A stretch of DNA of 64,000 nucleotides from W0P28-013 sp051878315 (GTDB taxonomy: Bacteria; Bacteroidota; Bacteroidia; Bacteroidales; Paludibacteraceae): the NCBI GenBank assembly GCA_051878315.1, contig JBJEJW010000066.1, forward strand, positions 1-64,000. The letters are read 5' to 3'. Below, piece after piece: positions 1 to 8,331 of the stretch. Every line of letters starts with the position of its first letter. Position 1 is the first letter of the stretch. The notes beneath the pieces are model-generated. The model was not told the DNA's origin and did no database searches. It saw only the letters and a list, made by a program, of their open reading frames with translations. The position numbers were made by a program, and so were the translations under genes.

Positions 1-796
1 TCCATTCGAGTTTATAAAGCAAGTTATTTGTAAATGCCGTATAACCTTCTTTCATTGCTTCGTAGGTTTTGTCGGCAGCTACTTGTGCCGCTACATTTGC
101 AGGAGCAGGAGTTAGAGAAGCTACCATTTGCATGATGTTGCGAACAAAAGCGGCTATAGGCTCGTTTTCATAGAAATCCAATTTCGTGAAAGTTACATAT
201 GTATTAGCCATGGTAACATCTGCCAATTCGTTGAAAAGTTGATATTGAGCACCCATTGTTGTTTGTGCAGCGTCATTGGCTTGATTTTGTGTAGCCGAAT
301 AGCATGCTAAACGGAAAAGCAACGAATCGGACAGCGAGCCGTCTTCGCCAATGCTCCACCATTTCCTGACTAATTGGTGAGCGATTTCGTCCGCGACTTT
401 GTCAGCTTCGGCTTTCAATGCTTCACGATATTTTTTACCTTGAAGCATTTCAATAATGGTTTTCAGTTCGTTAATGCTTTTTCCTTGTAACGATTCGGGG
501 CTGTTGTACATTGCCAATACATCCATAATAGAACCTTTGGCTGCGCCTACTTCCGTCTTATCGAAAGGAATAGCAAAATTGTTGTAGAGCGAGGGAAATT
601 CATAGTTTTTCCACGACTCGGCAGCGTAGCCCAAAATTTCAGGGTCGGCAACTTGTGCACCGCCTTTTGCTGTTTCTGTTGTCATCAACACCATGTGCAA
701 CGAAGGACGTTGATACTCTTTGGTTGCTTTTTTTGCACTAATAGGCATTGCTACTAATGCAACCGCAGCAACTACGGTCAAGATTTTTTTACTCAT
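1..796 (-). CDS. Secreted protein of unknown function (3' end outside window)
   Basis: Reading leftward from the ATG at 794-796 there is an open frame of 265 codons to the window edge, so the C-terminus is missing. The N-terminus (MSKKILTVVAAVALVAMPIS) is a signal peptide with a likely cleavage after A-K. The remaining sequence is soluble, helix-rich and Ala/Glu/Asn-rich, with no motif I recognise. It lies 29 bases downstream of the lipoprotein gene at 826-1323 on the same strand, so the two are probably co-transcribed from the promoter at 1378-1385. Export to the periplasm is inferred from the signal peptide; the function is unknown. Confidence 0.75.
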   Translation of the reverse strand, partial: MSKKILTVVAAVALVAMPISAKKATKEYQRPSLHMVLMTTETAKGGAQVADPEILGYAAESWKNYEFPSLYNNFAIPFDKTEVGAAKGSIMDVLAMYNSPESLQGKSINELKTIIEMLQGKKYREALKAEADKVADEIAHQLVRKWWSIGEDGSLSDSLLFRLACYSATQNQANDAAQTTMGAQYQLFNELADVTMANTYVTFTKLDFYENEPIAAFVRNIMQMVASLTPAPANVAAQVAADKTYEAMKEGYTAFTNNLLYKLEW

Positions 797-825
797 AAGA
801 AATTGATTGTTAAGTTTATAAAAAA

Positions 826-1323
826 TTATTTAAGAATTCCATTCTCTCGAAGATATTCCTTAAGTTTTATTCTATCCACACAAACCGTTGTAACACAAAC
901 TGTTTGTGTATTAGTTTTAGAGTACCTACTACTAAAAATACGTTTTTCTTTCATTGACATAAATTTCAAATACTCACCATTGTCGGCAAAAAATTTCGCG
1001 AAAAAACTTTCATATTTTTCTTTTGCATTTACCTCGGTTAAAAGTGGTTTAATTGCACTTTGAGCACTAACTCCTGATACACACGGTATTATGGTGAATA
1101 ATACATCTTGTACTGCTTGTTTGCCGGCTTGAACATACGCATCGGCCGCATTGCGTGCCCGTCCTGAAGCCCTTAACGTATAAGATCCGTCTAATTCAGT
1201 TCCTATACATTTTGTTTCAAAATCGGTATATGCACTATTTTTATGTACACCACATGAAATGAATATTAATCCACATAAAACACACAAAAAGATTCGTCTT
1301 GAATATATCATACTATAAATCAT
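826..1323 (-). CDS. Small lipoprotein of unknown function
   Basis: A 165-residue protein with a lipoprotein signal: a hydrophobic stretch ending in F-I-S-C-G, so Cys24 would be lipidated. An in-frame ATG four codons in (1309-1311) would place the Cys at residue 20, a more usual distance, so the start is uncertain. The mature part contains a segment 'GSYTLRASGRARNAADAY' followed by an Ala/Gln-rich helix; this pattern (a 'ritual' of small residues then a helix) resembles LPP20-like lipoproteins, but that is only a guess. It precedes the secreted protein at 1-796 in an apparent two-gene operon with its own TAnnTTTG promoter. Confidence 0.75.
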   Translation of the reverse strand: MIYSMIYSRRIFLCVLCGLIFISCGVHKNSAYTDFETKCIGTELDGSYTLRASGRARNAADAYVQAGKQAVQDVLFTIIPCVSGVSAQSAIKPLLTEVNAKEKYESFFAKFFADNGEYLKFMSMKEKRIFSSRYSKTNTQTVCVTTVCVDRIKLKEYLRENGILK

Positions 1324-1377
1324 TTTTATTTGCGCCTACTCACTTGCTGGCTTTTCGGCATACTCCAATTTTGATTG

Positions 1378-1385
1378 CAAAAGTA
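1378..1385 (-). promoter_or_regulatory. Bacteroidota -7 promoter element for the lipoprotein operon
   Basis: Reading leftward the bases are TACTTTTG, matching TAnnTTTG. It sits about 55 bases before the ATG at 1323, so transcription would start near 1371. Confidence 0.5.
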
Positions 1386-1448
1386 TAATATATGTAAATA
1401 GGAGAGGGGCGAGGAGCGTAGTGCAAGATACTACACTATCGTAGTAAA

Positions 1449-1664
1449 TTATTCTACAGTAGTATCGATGGCGTCAGCCCATTCGCGAAGAAAATTGCGG
1501 TGGAGAATGCGTGAAATGCGAATAAGAAGTTGCAGGTCGATGTTGGTGCGGGAGAATATGTCGTATATGTTGGTGCGGTCGCAGTGCAGTTGGCGTGCAA
1601 ACCAAGTAACACTGCGTTCCTGGCGACGTAATTCTTGTTGTATTTCCTGACCAATATGCTCCAT
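1449..1664 (-). CDS. Small helix-turn-helix (XRE-like) regulator
   Basis: A 71-residue protein starting MEHIGQEIQQ. The sequence contains a compact DNA-binding helix-turn-helix: 'SVTWFARQLHCDRTNIYDIF' aligns with the helix 2-3 region of Cro/XRE repressors, and 'LLIRISRILHRNFL' with the helix after it. Bacteroidota carry many such single-domain proteins of 70-80 residues. The frame stays open upstream to an ATG at 1769, which would add 35 residues of no recognisable fold; I prefer the internal start at 1662-1664 because it begins directly before the domain. It is isolated from neighbours by about 300 bases upstream and may be monocistronic. Target genes are unknown. Confidence 0.7.
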   Translation of the reverse strand: MEHIGQEIQQELRRQERSVTWFARQLHCDRTNIYDIFSRTNIDLQLLIRISRILHRNFLREWADAIDTTVE

Positions 1665-1961
1665 ACGGCACAAAAAAGTGGACTTAACAGTATCCACTAT
1701 CTTGAGGTCGTGAGAAATACCCTGTGTCAGCGATATGTCAAGCCCATGCACACGCATGAGCATCCACATCTATTCATTGACACATACCCTTAAAATTTCT
1801 CACGTTTCAAGATAGTCCTGAATAAATAGCAAACGCTATAAAAATCAATATGTTACATTAGTTTTAAGCCATAATGTAGGGCCGATATATTTTTTGCAAA
1901 GATACGTTTTTTTGATAATCCTGCAAAATTAGTTGTTGTTTGTAACCTCTTCGTAACTATT
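1665..1961. other. Intergenic region upstream of the HTH gene
   Basis: About 300 bases between the HTH regulator and the end of ung. It holds the leftward promoter at 1897-1904 and would give the regulator a long 5' untranslated region of roughly 225 bases unless the longer start at 1769 is used. No RNA gene or repeat was recognised. Confidence 0.4.
1897..1904 (-). promoter_or_regulatory. Promoter -7 element for the HTH regulator
   Basis: TATCTTTG when read leftward, an exact TAnnTTTG match; it lies upstream of the small regulator at 1449-1664 with no other gene between. Confidence 0.45.
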
Positions 1962-2627
1962 TTAATGCCAATCAATCGGTTCTAATCCATTGGCAATGAG
2001 ATAGTTGTTGGCTTGCGAAAAATGTTTGCTGCCAAACCAGCCGCGGCTTGCCGATAGTGGTGATGGGTGTACACTTTTGAGTATCAGGTGCTTGGCAGGG
2101 TCGATAAACTGCGCTTTTTGTTGCGCATAGTTGCCCCATAGCATGAATACGATATGCTCGCGCTGTGTGGCCAAAGCTTTGATGGCGCAGTCGGTGAATT
2201 GCTCCCAGCCGTGGCCTTGGTGCGAACCGGCAATGTTGGCGCGTACAGTCAGTGTAGCGTTGAGCAGCAGTACGCCTTGTCGTGCCCAGCGTTCGAGATT
2301 GCCGTGGGGCAGTGGTTCAATGCCGAGGTCGCTGTGAATTTCCTTGTAAATGTTGCGCAGCGATGGTGGCAATTCTATGTTTTCGTTGACCGAAAAACTT
2401 AAACCGTGTGCCTGCCCGAATCCGTGATAGGGGTCTTGCCCGATGATGACGACTTTGACACGATCGAAAGGGCAGAGGTCGAAGGCGTTGAAAATGAGAC
2501 GAGCCGGCGGAAAAATTTGTCGCGTTTGGTATTCGTGACGGACAAAATCGGTGAGTTGCACAAAATAAGGTTTGTCAAATTCTGTGGCGAGTTGCTGTTT
2601 CCAAGTTGGGTCGATGCGTACATCCAT
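1962..2627 (-). CDS. ung: Uracil-DNA glycosylase (family 1)
   Basis: Removes uracil from DNA, starting base-excision repair of deaminated cytosine or misincorporated dUMP. The 221-residue length is normal for family 1. The water-activating loop GQDPYH is at residues 63-68 (catalytic Asp65), and the HPSPLS loop carrying the second catalytic residue, His187, is at 187-192; the uracil-contacting 'LLLNATLTV' is at 120-128. It is the last gene of a leftward operon, 12 bases after the ABC-F gene. Function is secure from these motifs. Confidence 0.97.
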   Translation of the reverse strand: MDVRIDPTWKQQLATEFDKPYFVQLTDFVRHEYQTRQIFPPARLIFNAFDLCPFDRVKVVIIGQDPYHGFGQAHGLSFSVNENIELPPSLRNIYKEIHSDLGIEPLPHGNLERWARQGVLLLNATLTVRANIAGSHQGHGWEQFTDCAIKALATQREHIVFMLWGNYAQQKAQFIDPAKHLILKSVHPSPLSASRGWFGSKHFSQANNYLIANGLEPIDWH

Positions 2628-2639
2628 GGTGTGTGGTGT

Positions 2640-4523
2640 TTAGGCGCGTTCGCTCAATTCGAGCCAACGCATGGTTTTTGTGTCAATTTGGTTAGATATG
2701 TCGGCAAATTGTTGCGATTTTTGTACAAGTTCGTCGTTGGCGAGTATGCCCGACGATAGAGCCGTTTCGAGGTCTTTTTTTGCGTGTTCGAGTGTCTCAA
2801 TTTCGATGCCGAGTTGTTCAAATTCTCGTTGTTCGTTGAATGTCAGTTTTTTACGTTCGTCGTGTTTGCGCGGTTTTTCAATAGTTGTTTTAACAGGATT
2901 TTTAATGGCCGATTCGACTTGCTCGGTTTCTTGCAGTGCACACCATTCTCGGTAGTCGGTGTAATTGCCGGGGAAATCTTTGATTTGACAATTGCCCTTG
3001 AAAACTAACAGGTGGTCAACCACTTTGTCCATGAAAAAACGGTCGTGACTCACTACGATGACGCAACCTTTGAAATTGATGAGATAATCTTCCAATACGT
3101 TCAATGTTGCGATGTCGAGGTCGTTGGTGGGTTCGTCGAGAATTAAAAAATTCGGGTTGCGCATCAGTACGGTGCATAGGTACAGTCGCCGGCGTTCGCC
3201 ACCGCTTAATTTGGCAATGAAGTCGTGTTGTTTGTGTGGCGGAAATAAAAAGTGGGTCAGAAATTGCGATGCGGTCAGTTTACGACCTCCGTCAAGGTCA
3301 ATTTCTTCGGCAATGGCGCGTACGGCATCGATAACCTTGTCGCGTTCGTCGAAGGCGAGGCCTGTTTGGCTGTAGTAGGCGAATCGTACCGTTTCGCCGA
3401 TGTCGAAACGGCCGCTGTCGGGCTGAATTTCGCCTAACAGCATTTTTAGAAAGGTGGATTTACCTGTGCCGTTTTTCCCGATAATGCCCAATTTCTCGTA
3501 ACGCGAGAAATTATAGTAGAAATTGTCGAGTATTTTGTAGTCGCCAAAGGCTTTTGAGATGTATTGGGCTTCGAAAATTTTGCTGCCGATATAAGCCGAT
3601 TTGACGCCTAACGAGATTTGTTTTTCTTCGAGGCGTTGTTTGGCGCGTTGTTCTATGGCGCGAAATGCGTCGATGCGGCTTTGCGCTTTGGTGCCGCGCG
3701 CTTGCGGTTGCCGACGCATCCAATCGAGTTCTTTGCGGTAGAGATTTTGTGCGCGTGCTGTTTCGGCATTGAAATTGTCGATGCGTTCGTCGCGTTTTTC
3801 GAGATAGTAACTATAGTTGCCTTTGTAACGGAATAATTGTTGTCGGTCAATTTCGATGATGTCGCTGCATACATGGTCGAGGAAGTAACGGTCGTGTGTT
3901 ACCATCAGCAGAGTCATTTTCGAGTGATTCAAAAACTCTTCGAGCCATTCCACCATTTCCAAATCCAAGTGGTTTGTTGGCTCATCAAGTAGTAGCAGGT
4001 CGGGTTCGGTGATGAGAACATTGGCCAAGGCGAGTCGTTTTTGTTGCCCGCCGCTTAGTTGCTGTACATTTTTGTGTAAGTCGTGGATGGCGAGCTTGCC
4101 GAGAATTTGACGAATGCGCGTTTCGTAATCCCACGCATGCAGACGTTCCATTTCGTTCATTGCGTGTTGTAACGCATCGGCGTGTTGCGGCGTGTCGTCG
4201 CTTTGTTCGAGCAGTTGTTCGTAGTTGGCAATAACACGAACCGTATCGCTGTTACTCGCAAAACATGCTTCGAGTACAGTCATTGTTGGTGTGAAGTCGG
4301 GTTCTTGCGGCAGAAAACCGACACGCAAGTCGCGTCTGTATGTGATGGTACCGGTATCGCAACTCTCTTTGCCGACGAGCATGCGCAGTAGCGTTGTCTT
4401 GCCTGTGCCATTACGGGCTACAATGGCTACACGCTGGCCTTGCTCGATACCGAACGATATGTCGCTGAATAATAGTTCGTTACCGAAAGTTTTACTCAAA
4501 TGCTCTGCTTGCAGATATACCAT
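2640..4523 (-). CDS. ABC-F family ATPase (Uup/EttA type)
   Basis: A 627-residue soluble protein with two ABC ATPase domains and no membrane segment, the hallmark of ABC-F proteins, which act on the ribosome rather than in transport. The first Walker A is ARNGTGKT (residues 36-43), with signature 'LSGGQQKRLA' and Walker B 'LLLLDEPTNHLD'; the second half has 'IIGKNGTGKST', 'LSGGERRRLYL' and 'FLILDEPTNDLD'. The Glu after each Walker B Asp is present, so both sites look active. A basic, coiled-coil C-terminal tail (about residues 530-627) is typical of Uup-like members, which also bind DNA. Whether it is a housekeeping factor or confers antibiotic resistance cannot be told. It sits between the membrane protein gene and ung, 12 bases from each. 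Confidence 0.93.
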   Translation of the reverse strand: MVYLQAEHLSKTFGNELLFSDISFGIEQGQRVAIVARNGTGKTTLLRMLVGKESCDTGTITYRRDLRVGFLPQEPDFTPTMTVLEACFASNSDTVRVIANYEQLLEQSDDTPQHADALQHAMNEMERLHAWDYETRIRQILGKLAIHDLHKNVQQLSGGQQKRLALANVLITEPDLLLLDEPTNHLDLEMVEWLEEFLNHSKMTLLMVTHDRYFLDHVCSDIIEIDRQQLFRYKGNYSYYLEKRDERIDNFNAETARAQNLYRKELDWMRRQPQARGTKAQSRIDAFRAIEQRAKQRLEEKQISLGVKSAYIGSKIFEAQYISKAFGDYKILDNFYYNFSRYEKLGIIGKNGTGKSTFLKMLLGEIQPDSGRFDIGETVRFAYYSQTGLAFDERDKVIDAVRAIAEEIDLDGGRKLTASQFLTHFLFPPHKQHDFIAKLSGGERRRLYLCTVLMRNPNFLILDEPTNDLDIATLNVLEDYLINFKGCVIVVSHDRFFMDKVVDHLLVFKGNCQIKDFPGNYTDYREWCALQETEQVESAIKNPVKTTIEKPRKHDERKKLTFNEQREFEQLGIEIETLEHAKKDLETALSSGILANDELVQKSQQFADISNQIDTKTMRWLELSERA

Positions 4524-4535
4524 GACAATGTGTAG

Positions 4536-4859
4536 TTATTTCAAGCGGAAACTGACCCAGATATCGATAAATGCACTGATTATTAATGTAATAGCCCATG
4601 CGTTTTGACCGACGTACATCAAATAGACAGTGCCAAGCAGGCAACCGGCACCAATCATCAGTTGAGCGTAGAGGCGACGTGTGCGTTTGTCGTCGGTTTT
4701 GGGTAGTGTGAGCATGCGTATGATGACAAATATAACGGCGCTGACGGCAAATATCCAAAATCCGGCTTGTACTTCAAATATATGCAAGAGCACACCTAAT
4801 ATAATACCTATGTAACTGATTATAAATGGAATAGATGATTTGATGTGAAACTTTTTCAT
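4536..4859 (-). CDS. Small integral membrane protein of unknown function
   Basis: 107 residues starting MKKFHIKSSI; the frame continues upstream to 4907 but the ATG at 4857-4859 is preferred since it directly precedes the first hydrophobic segment and lies 30 bases after the promoter at 4889-4896. Four hydrophobic stretches suggest four membrane helices, with a charged 'LPKTDDKRTRR' loop in the middle. No family recognised. It is the first gene of the leftward operon with the ABC-F ATPase and ung. Confidence 0.75.
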   Translation of the reverse strand: MKKFHIKSSIPFIISYIGIILGVLLHIFEVQAGFWIFAVSAVIFVIIRMLTLPKTDDKRTRRLYAQLMIGAGCLLGTVYLMYVGQNAWAITLIISAFIDIWVSFRLK

Positions 4860-4888
4860 ACACAGCGGCGTTGGTGTTGACAATTTTA

Positions 4889-4896
4889 CAAAGTTA
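4889..4896 (-). promoter_or_regulatory. Promoter -7 element of the membrane protein / ABC-F / ung operon
   Basis: TAACTTTG read leftward, matching TAnnTTTG, 30 bases before the first gene of the operon. Confidence 0.5.
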
Positions 4897-5025
4897 CGCA
4901 AAATCATTGAAATAACCGCATATTTTTACGCAAACCAACTAAAATATTTTGAATGAGGCTGTTGAGGGGTTTGGCATCGTTTTTGTATTTGTAAATTATA
5001 GTATAAAATATTAAAAATTACAATT

Positions 5026-6117
5026 ATGAAAAAAGCATGTTTCTTCTGTTTGACATTTGCATTGCTCGCGTCAATGCCGTGTGTCGATGCGTGTACAGGC
5101 ATTACGCTCTGTACGGCGAGTGGTGAACCAGTGGTGGCTCGCACTATTGAGTGGGCCGGCGACGATTTGGAGAGTTGTTATGCCATTGTGCCGCGTGGGT
5201 ATAAGCAACAATCGTATTTGCCTGATGGTACGCAAAATGGCAAAAAATTCAAAGCCAAATACGGTTATGTCGGCTTGGCGGTACAGCAACCCGAATTTGT
5301 GGTCGATGGTATGAATGAGGCCGGTTTGTCGGCAGCGTTATTCTATTTTCCTGAGTATGGCGATTATGGTTCGTACGATGCTAATCAGAAAGATAAGTGT
5401 TTGAGCGACTTGCAGTTAGTTTCGTGGATATTGAGCAGTTTTGCAACTATCGACGAGGTGAAAAATGCTATGAATGATGTGCGTGTCGTTACGATTGATG
5501 CACGCGGTTCGACTGTTCATTGGCGCATTACCGAAGAAAGTGGTCGTCAAGTAGTGCTTGAAATAGTAGATTGTCAGGCGCGTTTCTACGAAAATCGACT
5601 TGGAGTATTGACCAATTCGCCGGGATTCGAGTGGCATTTGACTAATCTGAATAATTATGTCAACTTGAGTGCCGGCGCAGTATCGAAACGAAATATTGGT
5701 GCGTTGTCGTTGTCGGCTTTTGGCGGGGGGAGCGGTTTGCATGGTCTGCCGGGCGATATGACGCCGCCTTCACGTTTTGTGCGTGCCGCCTTTTTTCAAG
5801 CAACGGCACCTCAGTTGCAAACTACGGCCGAAACAGTGGTGCAGGCATTCCATATTCTGAATAATTTTGATATTCCGATAGGCGCACAAGTGGCTGAGGG
5901 ACAGTCCGTTCCTGACATTCCGAGCGCGACACAATGGACCGTGGCTACCGACATTCGGCATCGGCGTATTTATTATCGAACGATGCACAATGCTACGATT
6001 CGCTGTTTCGATTTCCAAACGATTGATTTTGGAAAAATCAAATTTATTTCGGCGCCACTTGATGTTGTCAAACGTCAACCGATAGAGATGGTGCAATTGC
6101 CACAAATGCGTTTATAG
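5026..6117 (+). CDS. Secreted choloylglycine-hydrolase-family amidase (Ntn hydrolase)
   Basis: A 363-residue member of the linear amide C-N hydrolase family, which includes bile salt hydrolase and penicillin V acylase. A signal peptide (residues 1-22, ending SMPCVDA) is followed immediately by Cys23 in 'CTGITL'. In this family the catalytic nucleophile is an N-terminal Cys freed by processing, so signal peptidase cleavage would expose it directly. 'ARTIEW' (conserved Arg) and 'GMNEAGLSAALFYFP' are family-typical. The Bacteroidota members are periplasmic or exported; substrate (conjugated bile acid, N-acyl homoserine lactone, penicillin V or other amide) cannot be predicted. It converges with the T9SS-tailed gene at 6112, the two stop codons overlapping by six bases. 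Confidence 0.9.
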   Translation: MKKACFFCLTFALLASMPCVDACTGITLCTASGEPVVARTIEWAGDDLESCYAIVPRGYKQQSYLPDGTQNGKKFKAKYGYVGLAVQQPEFVVDGMNEAGLSAALFYFPEYGDYGSYDANQKDKCLSDLQLVSWILSSFATIDEVKNAMNDVRVVTIDARGSTVHWRITEESGRQVVLEIVDCQARFYENRLGVLTNSPGFEWHLTNLNNYVNLSAGAVSKRNIGALSLSAFGGGSGLHGLPGDMTPPSRFVRAAFFQATAPQLQTTAETVVQAFHILNNFDIPIGAQVAEGQSVPDIPSATQWTVATDIRHRRIYYRTMHNATIRCFDFQTIDFGKIKFISAPLDVVKRQPIEMVQLPQMRL

Positions 6118-7164
6118 TACAATTTTGCGGCATGTACGCCCTGCAGTTACGATGTAAATGCCCGTCGGCAGTTGTAAGTGGCATTCCGTACATTGTGTGC
6201 GGCGCATTACGGTTTGCCCTGCAATGTTGTACACGACCATATCGGTGGGCTGGTGTGTTACAATGCTGACGTTACCGTTACATATTGTTACTCTAATGTC
6301 GTCGGTTGGAATGCGAGGGGTAGCGGTGTTGCAGTGCAGGTCGATGGCACCGGCTATTTCGGTGGAACATTCGCCGATATTGCCGTTGTGCTGAAAGACA
6401 CCTGTATATACTTTGACAAAGTCAATGCTCGATAGATGTACCGCTTGTCCTGCTGTGTCGATTGCCCAATCAATATCGATGCCTGTGTCGGCGTTGTTGG
6501 GTTGATTGTCGGCATAGCCGTAATCGAAAGCGTTGAGTACAAAATAGTTAGGCGATTGTTCTATGGCATTGTCTGGTAGGCGTGTCCCAACAAAAATTAG
6601 GCTGTCATCGGTTATCCATTCCGGGAAATAATTTTGTGTTCTGAAACTGTTTTTGACGATAAATCCCCGGTTGCCTCGATTGTCTTGCCATTCGATGGAG
6701 TCGTTTGATTGGTTGTGTTTGCGGTACGTTACGGCATATTGTTGTTGTGTGTCGTCATGTGTGTGGGCACTTCCTTGAATTTCGTACCAAGGGTCGTCGG
6801 GTAAACCGTTGCGGTTGTTGTCGCTTGCTACCATGACGATGCCGGGTTCGGCATTACCGACGAACGCGTTACCCGTGATTTTGAAATCGGCGCCGGCATT
6901 ATTGGGTATTGCGTGGTCGAATCCGAAAATGATGTAGCCTCCCCACGCACCTAACGACAGGATCGTACCGTTGTCGGTGCCGGCGATGCAATCGGTGGCT
7001 TTTTGCGCCATGGCAGTGGCATCATCGCCTGCTGTATAAGCCGGCAAAAGATTGACAAATTGTCCCGGAGCAGGGCAGTATTCGTAAACGCGTTCTATAT
7101 ACGGCGATTGTGCAACGGCAGTCATGCCGACGCAGAGTAATAGGAAAGTGGTGAAAGGTTTCAT
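6112..7164 (-). CDS. T9SS-exported surface protein of the cobalamin locus
   Basis: About 350 residues starting MKPFTTFLLLCVGMTAVAQ, a clear signal peptide. The body carries 'GGYIIFGFDHAIPN', 'ITGNAFVG', 'EPGIVMVASDNNRNGLPDDPWYE'-type sequence known from surface proteins coded beside BtuG in Bacteroidota B12 loci. The end ('GIYIVTAGRTCRKIVL') is a type A T9SS sorting domain, so the protein is expected on the cell surface. Its ATG overlaps the BtuG stop codon by four bases (ATGA), indicating translational coupling, and it falls under the cobalamin riboswitch upstream of btuB. A role in capturing or handing over corrinoids is inferred from context. The start at 7164 is preferred to 7233, which would overlap BtuG. 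Confidence 0.8.
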   Translation of the reverse strand: MKPFTTFLLLCVGMTAVAQSPYIERVYEYCPAPGQFVNLLPAYTAGDDATAMAQKATDCIAGTDNGTILSLGAWGGYIIFGFDHAIPNNAGADFKITGNAFVGNAEPGIVMVASDNNRNGLPDDPWYEIQGSAHTHDDTQQQYAVTYRKHNQSNDSIEWQDNRGNRGFIVKNSFRTQNYFPEWITDDSLIFVGTRLPDNAIEQSPNYFVLNAFDYGYADNQPNNADTGIDIDWAIDTAGQAVHLSSIDFVKVYTGVFQHNGNIGECSTEIAGAIDLHCNTATPRIPTDDIRVTICNGNVSIVTHQPTDMVVYNIAGQTVMRRTQCTECHLQLPTGIYIVTAGRTCRKIVL

Positions 7165-8318
7165 AGCTGTATATGTGTTGGTTGGTTGACAAACGCGATG
7201 TGTGCCGGTATGTCGCCTGTGGTGGCTTGCCATTTTAGCGTGCCGTCGGCATGGAAATAATATATGGTGCCCGGTGTAACGTAGTTTTTGGCATCGGTAA
7301 CGATGAATTCACGCGTTGTCGGATTGACGGCGATGCCATAGGGTAATTCGATGTGTGTGGCACTATCGTCGGTAATGAAACCACCGACTATTTTAGTGCG
7401 TGTGCCGATATCGTATAGCGTGTACGATATGTCGTTTTGACCGGTTGCGGCATTCCATTGTACCCCGATGGCATACAAACTATCGCCGCAGATACACAAA
7501 TTGTTAGCGGCGAACCCCAGCGAATCGCATACGTTATTTGTTTGACTGTCAATGATATATATGTTTGCTCCGATGCCGTTGTAGTCGCCGCGCGAAGTTA
7601 CATAAATGTTGCCGTGTGTATCATGACGAAGCCGATGCAAATTGATGGCTACATCAATATTTTGTATTAGCGTAAATGTACTCAGATCTACTACCGAAAC
7701 GCGATAATCGTAGTTGGGTACGCGGTAACCGCCCGAATTGGCGACATATAGTTTGCCTGCGACGATACTCATCTCTTCGGGTTGATAGCCAACGGTAACT
7801 TCTCGTGTAATTTGCAGTGTGGCAGTATCAAATTCGGCAACATAGCCAAGTCGCGCATTCGGGTCGATGGTTTGTTCGCCGGCGTATGACGATATGTAGC
7901 CTTTCCCATCGGCAAAGGCGAGGTAACGACAATTGGGTATGGTTATCGTACCGATGTGTTTTGCGGTTTGTACGTCCATCACTTCGACCATGTTGGAACA
8001 GTTGATGACGGCGTACAGACGGTTACCGTAAATTTTCAAATCATTGCCAACGTCGCCTAACTCTTTGACTATTTGCGGATTGAGAGCGGGAAAAATATTT
8101 GTTGTGTAGATGCCGGTGGTGTAATCGAAAAAATCCAATGTGCATTTGTTGCTGCCCATATTGCCTTCGTTGAGCAGATAAAAACCGCTTATTTCCGACG
8201 TGTTGCCAGTGTCCACTTGGTTGGAGGTCGGAGGAAGCGGAATGATGTCTTCGCGGCAGGCCGATAATCCGATAAGTGTCAAACTCAAAAGACAAATGCT
8301 GGTAGTCTTGATTTTCAT
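7161..8318 (-). CDS. btuG: BtuG-like surface beta-propeller lipoprotein (cobalamin capture)
   Basis: A 385-residue lipoprotein (lipobox L-S-A-C, Cys21) whose body is a YncE/WD-like seven-bladed propeller with repeated 'G..LYAVINCSNMVEVMDV', 'YVANSGG', 'VSVVDLSTFTLIQ', 'GNIYVTSRGDY' blade motifs. BtuG of Bacteroides is an outer-surface lipoprotein that binds vitamin B12 very tightly and sits on the BtuB transporter as a lid. The order btuB-btuG under a cobalamin riboswitch is the same here, with a 13-base gap after btuB. Assignment rests on fold, lipobox and context together. Confidence 0.87.
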   Translation of the reverse strand: MKIKTTSICLLSLTLIGLSACREDIIPLPPTSNQVDTGNTSEISGFYLLNEGNMGSNKCTLDFFDYTTGIYTTNIFPALNPQIVKELGDVGNDLKIYGNRLYAVINCSNMVEVMDVQTAKHIGTITIPNCRYLAFADGKGYISSYAGEQTIDPNARLGYVAEFDTATLQITREVTVGYQPEEMSIVAGKLYVANSGGYRVPNYDYRVSVVDLSTFTLIQNIDVAINLHRLRHDTHGNIYVTSRGDYNGIGANIYIIDSQTNNVCDSLGFAANNLCICGDSLYAIGVQWNAATGQNDISYTLYDIGTRTKIVGGFITDDSATHIELPYGIAVNPTTREFIVTDAKNYVTPGTIYYFHADGTLKWQATTGDIPAHIAFVNQPTHIQL

Positions 8319-8331
8319 AATGTGCTTATAT

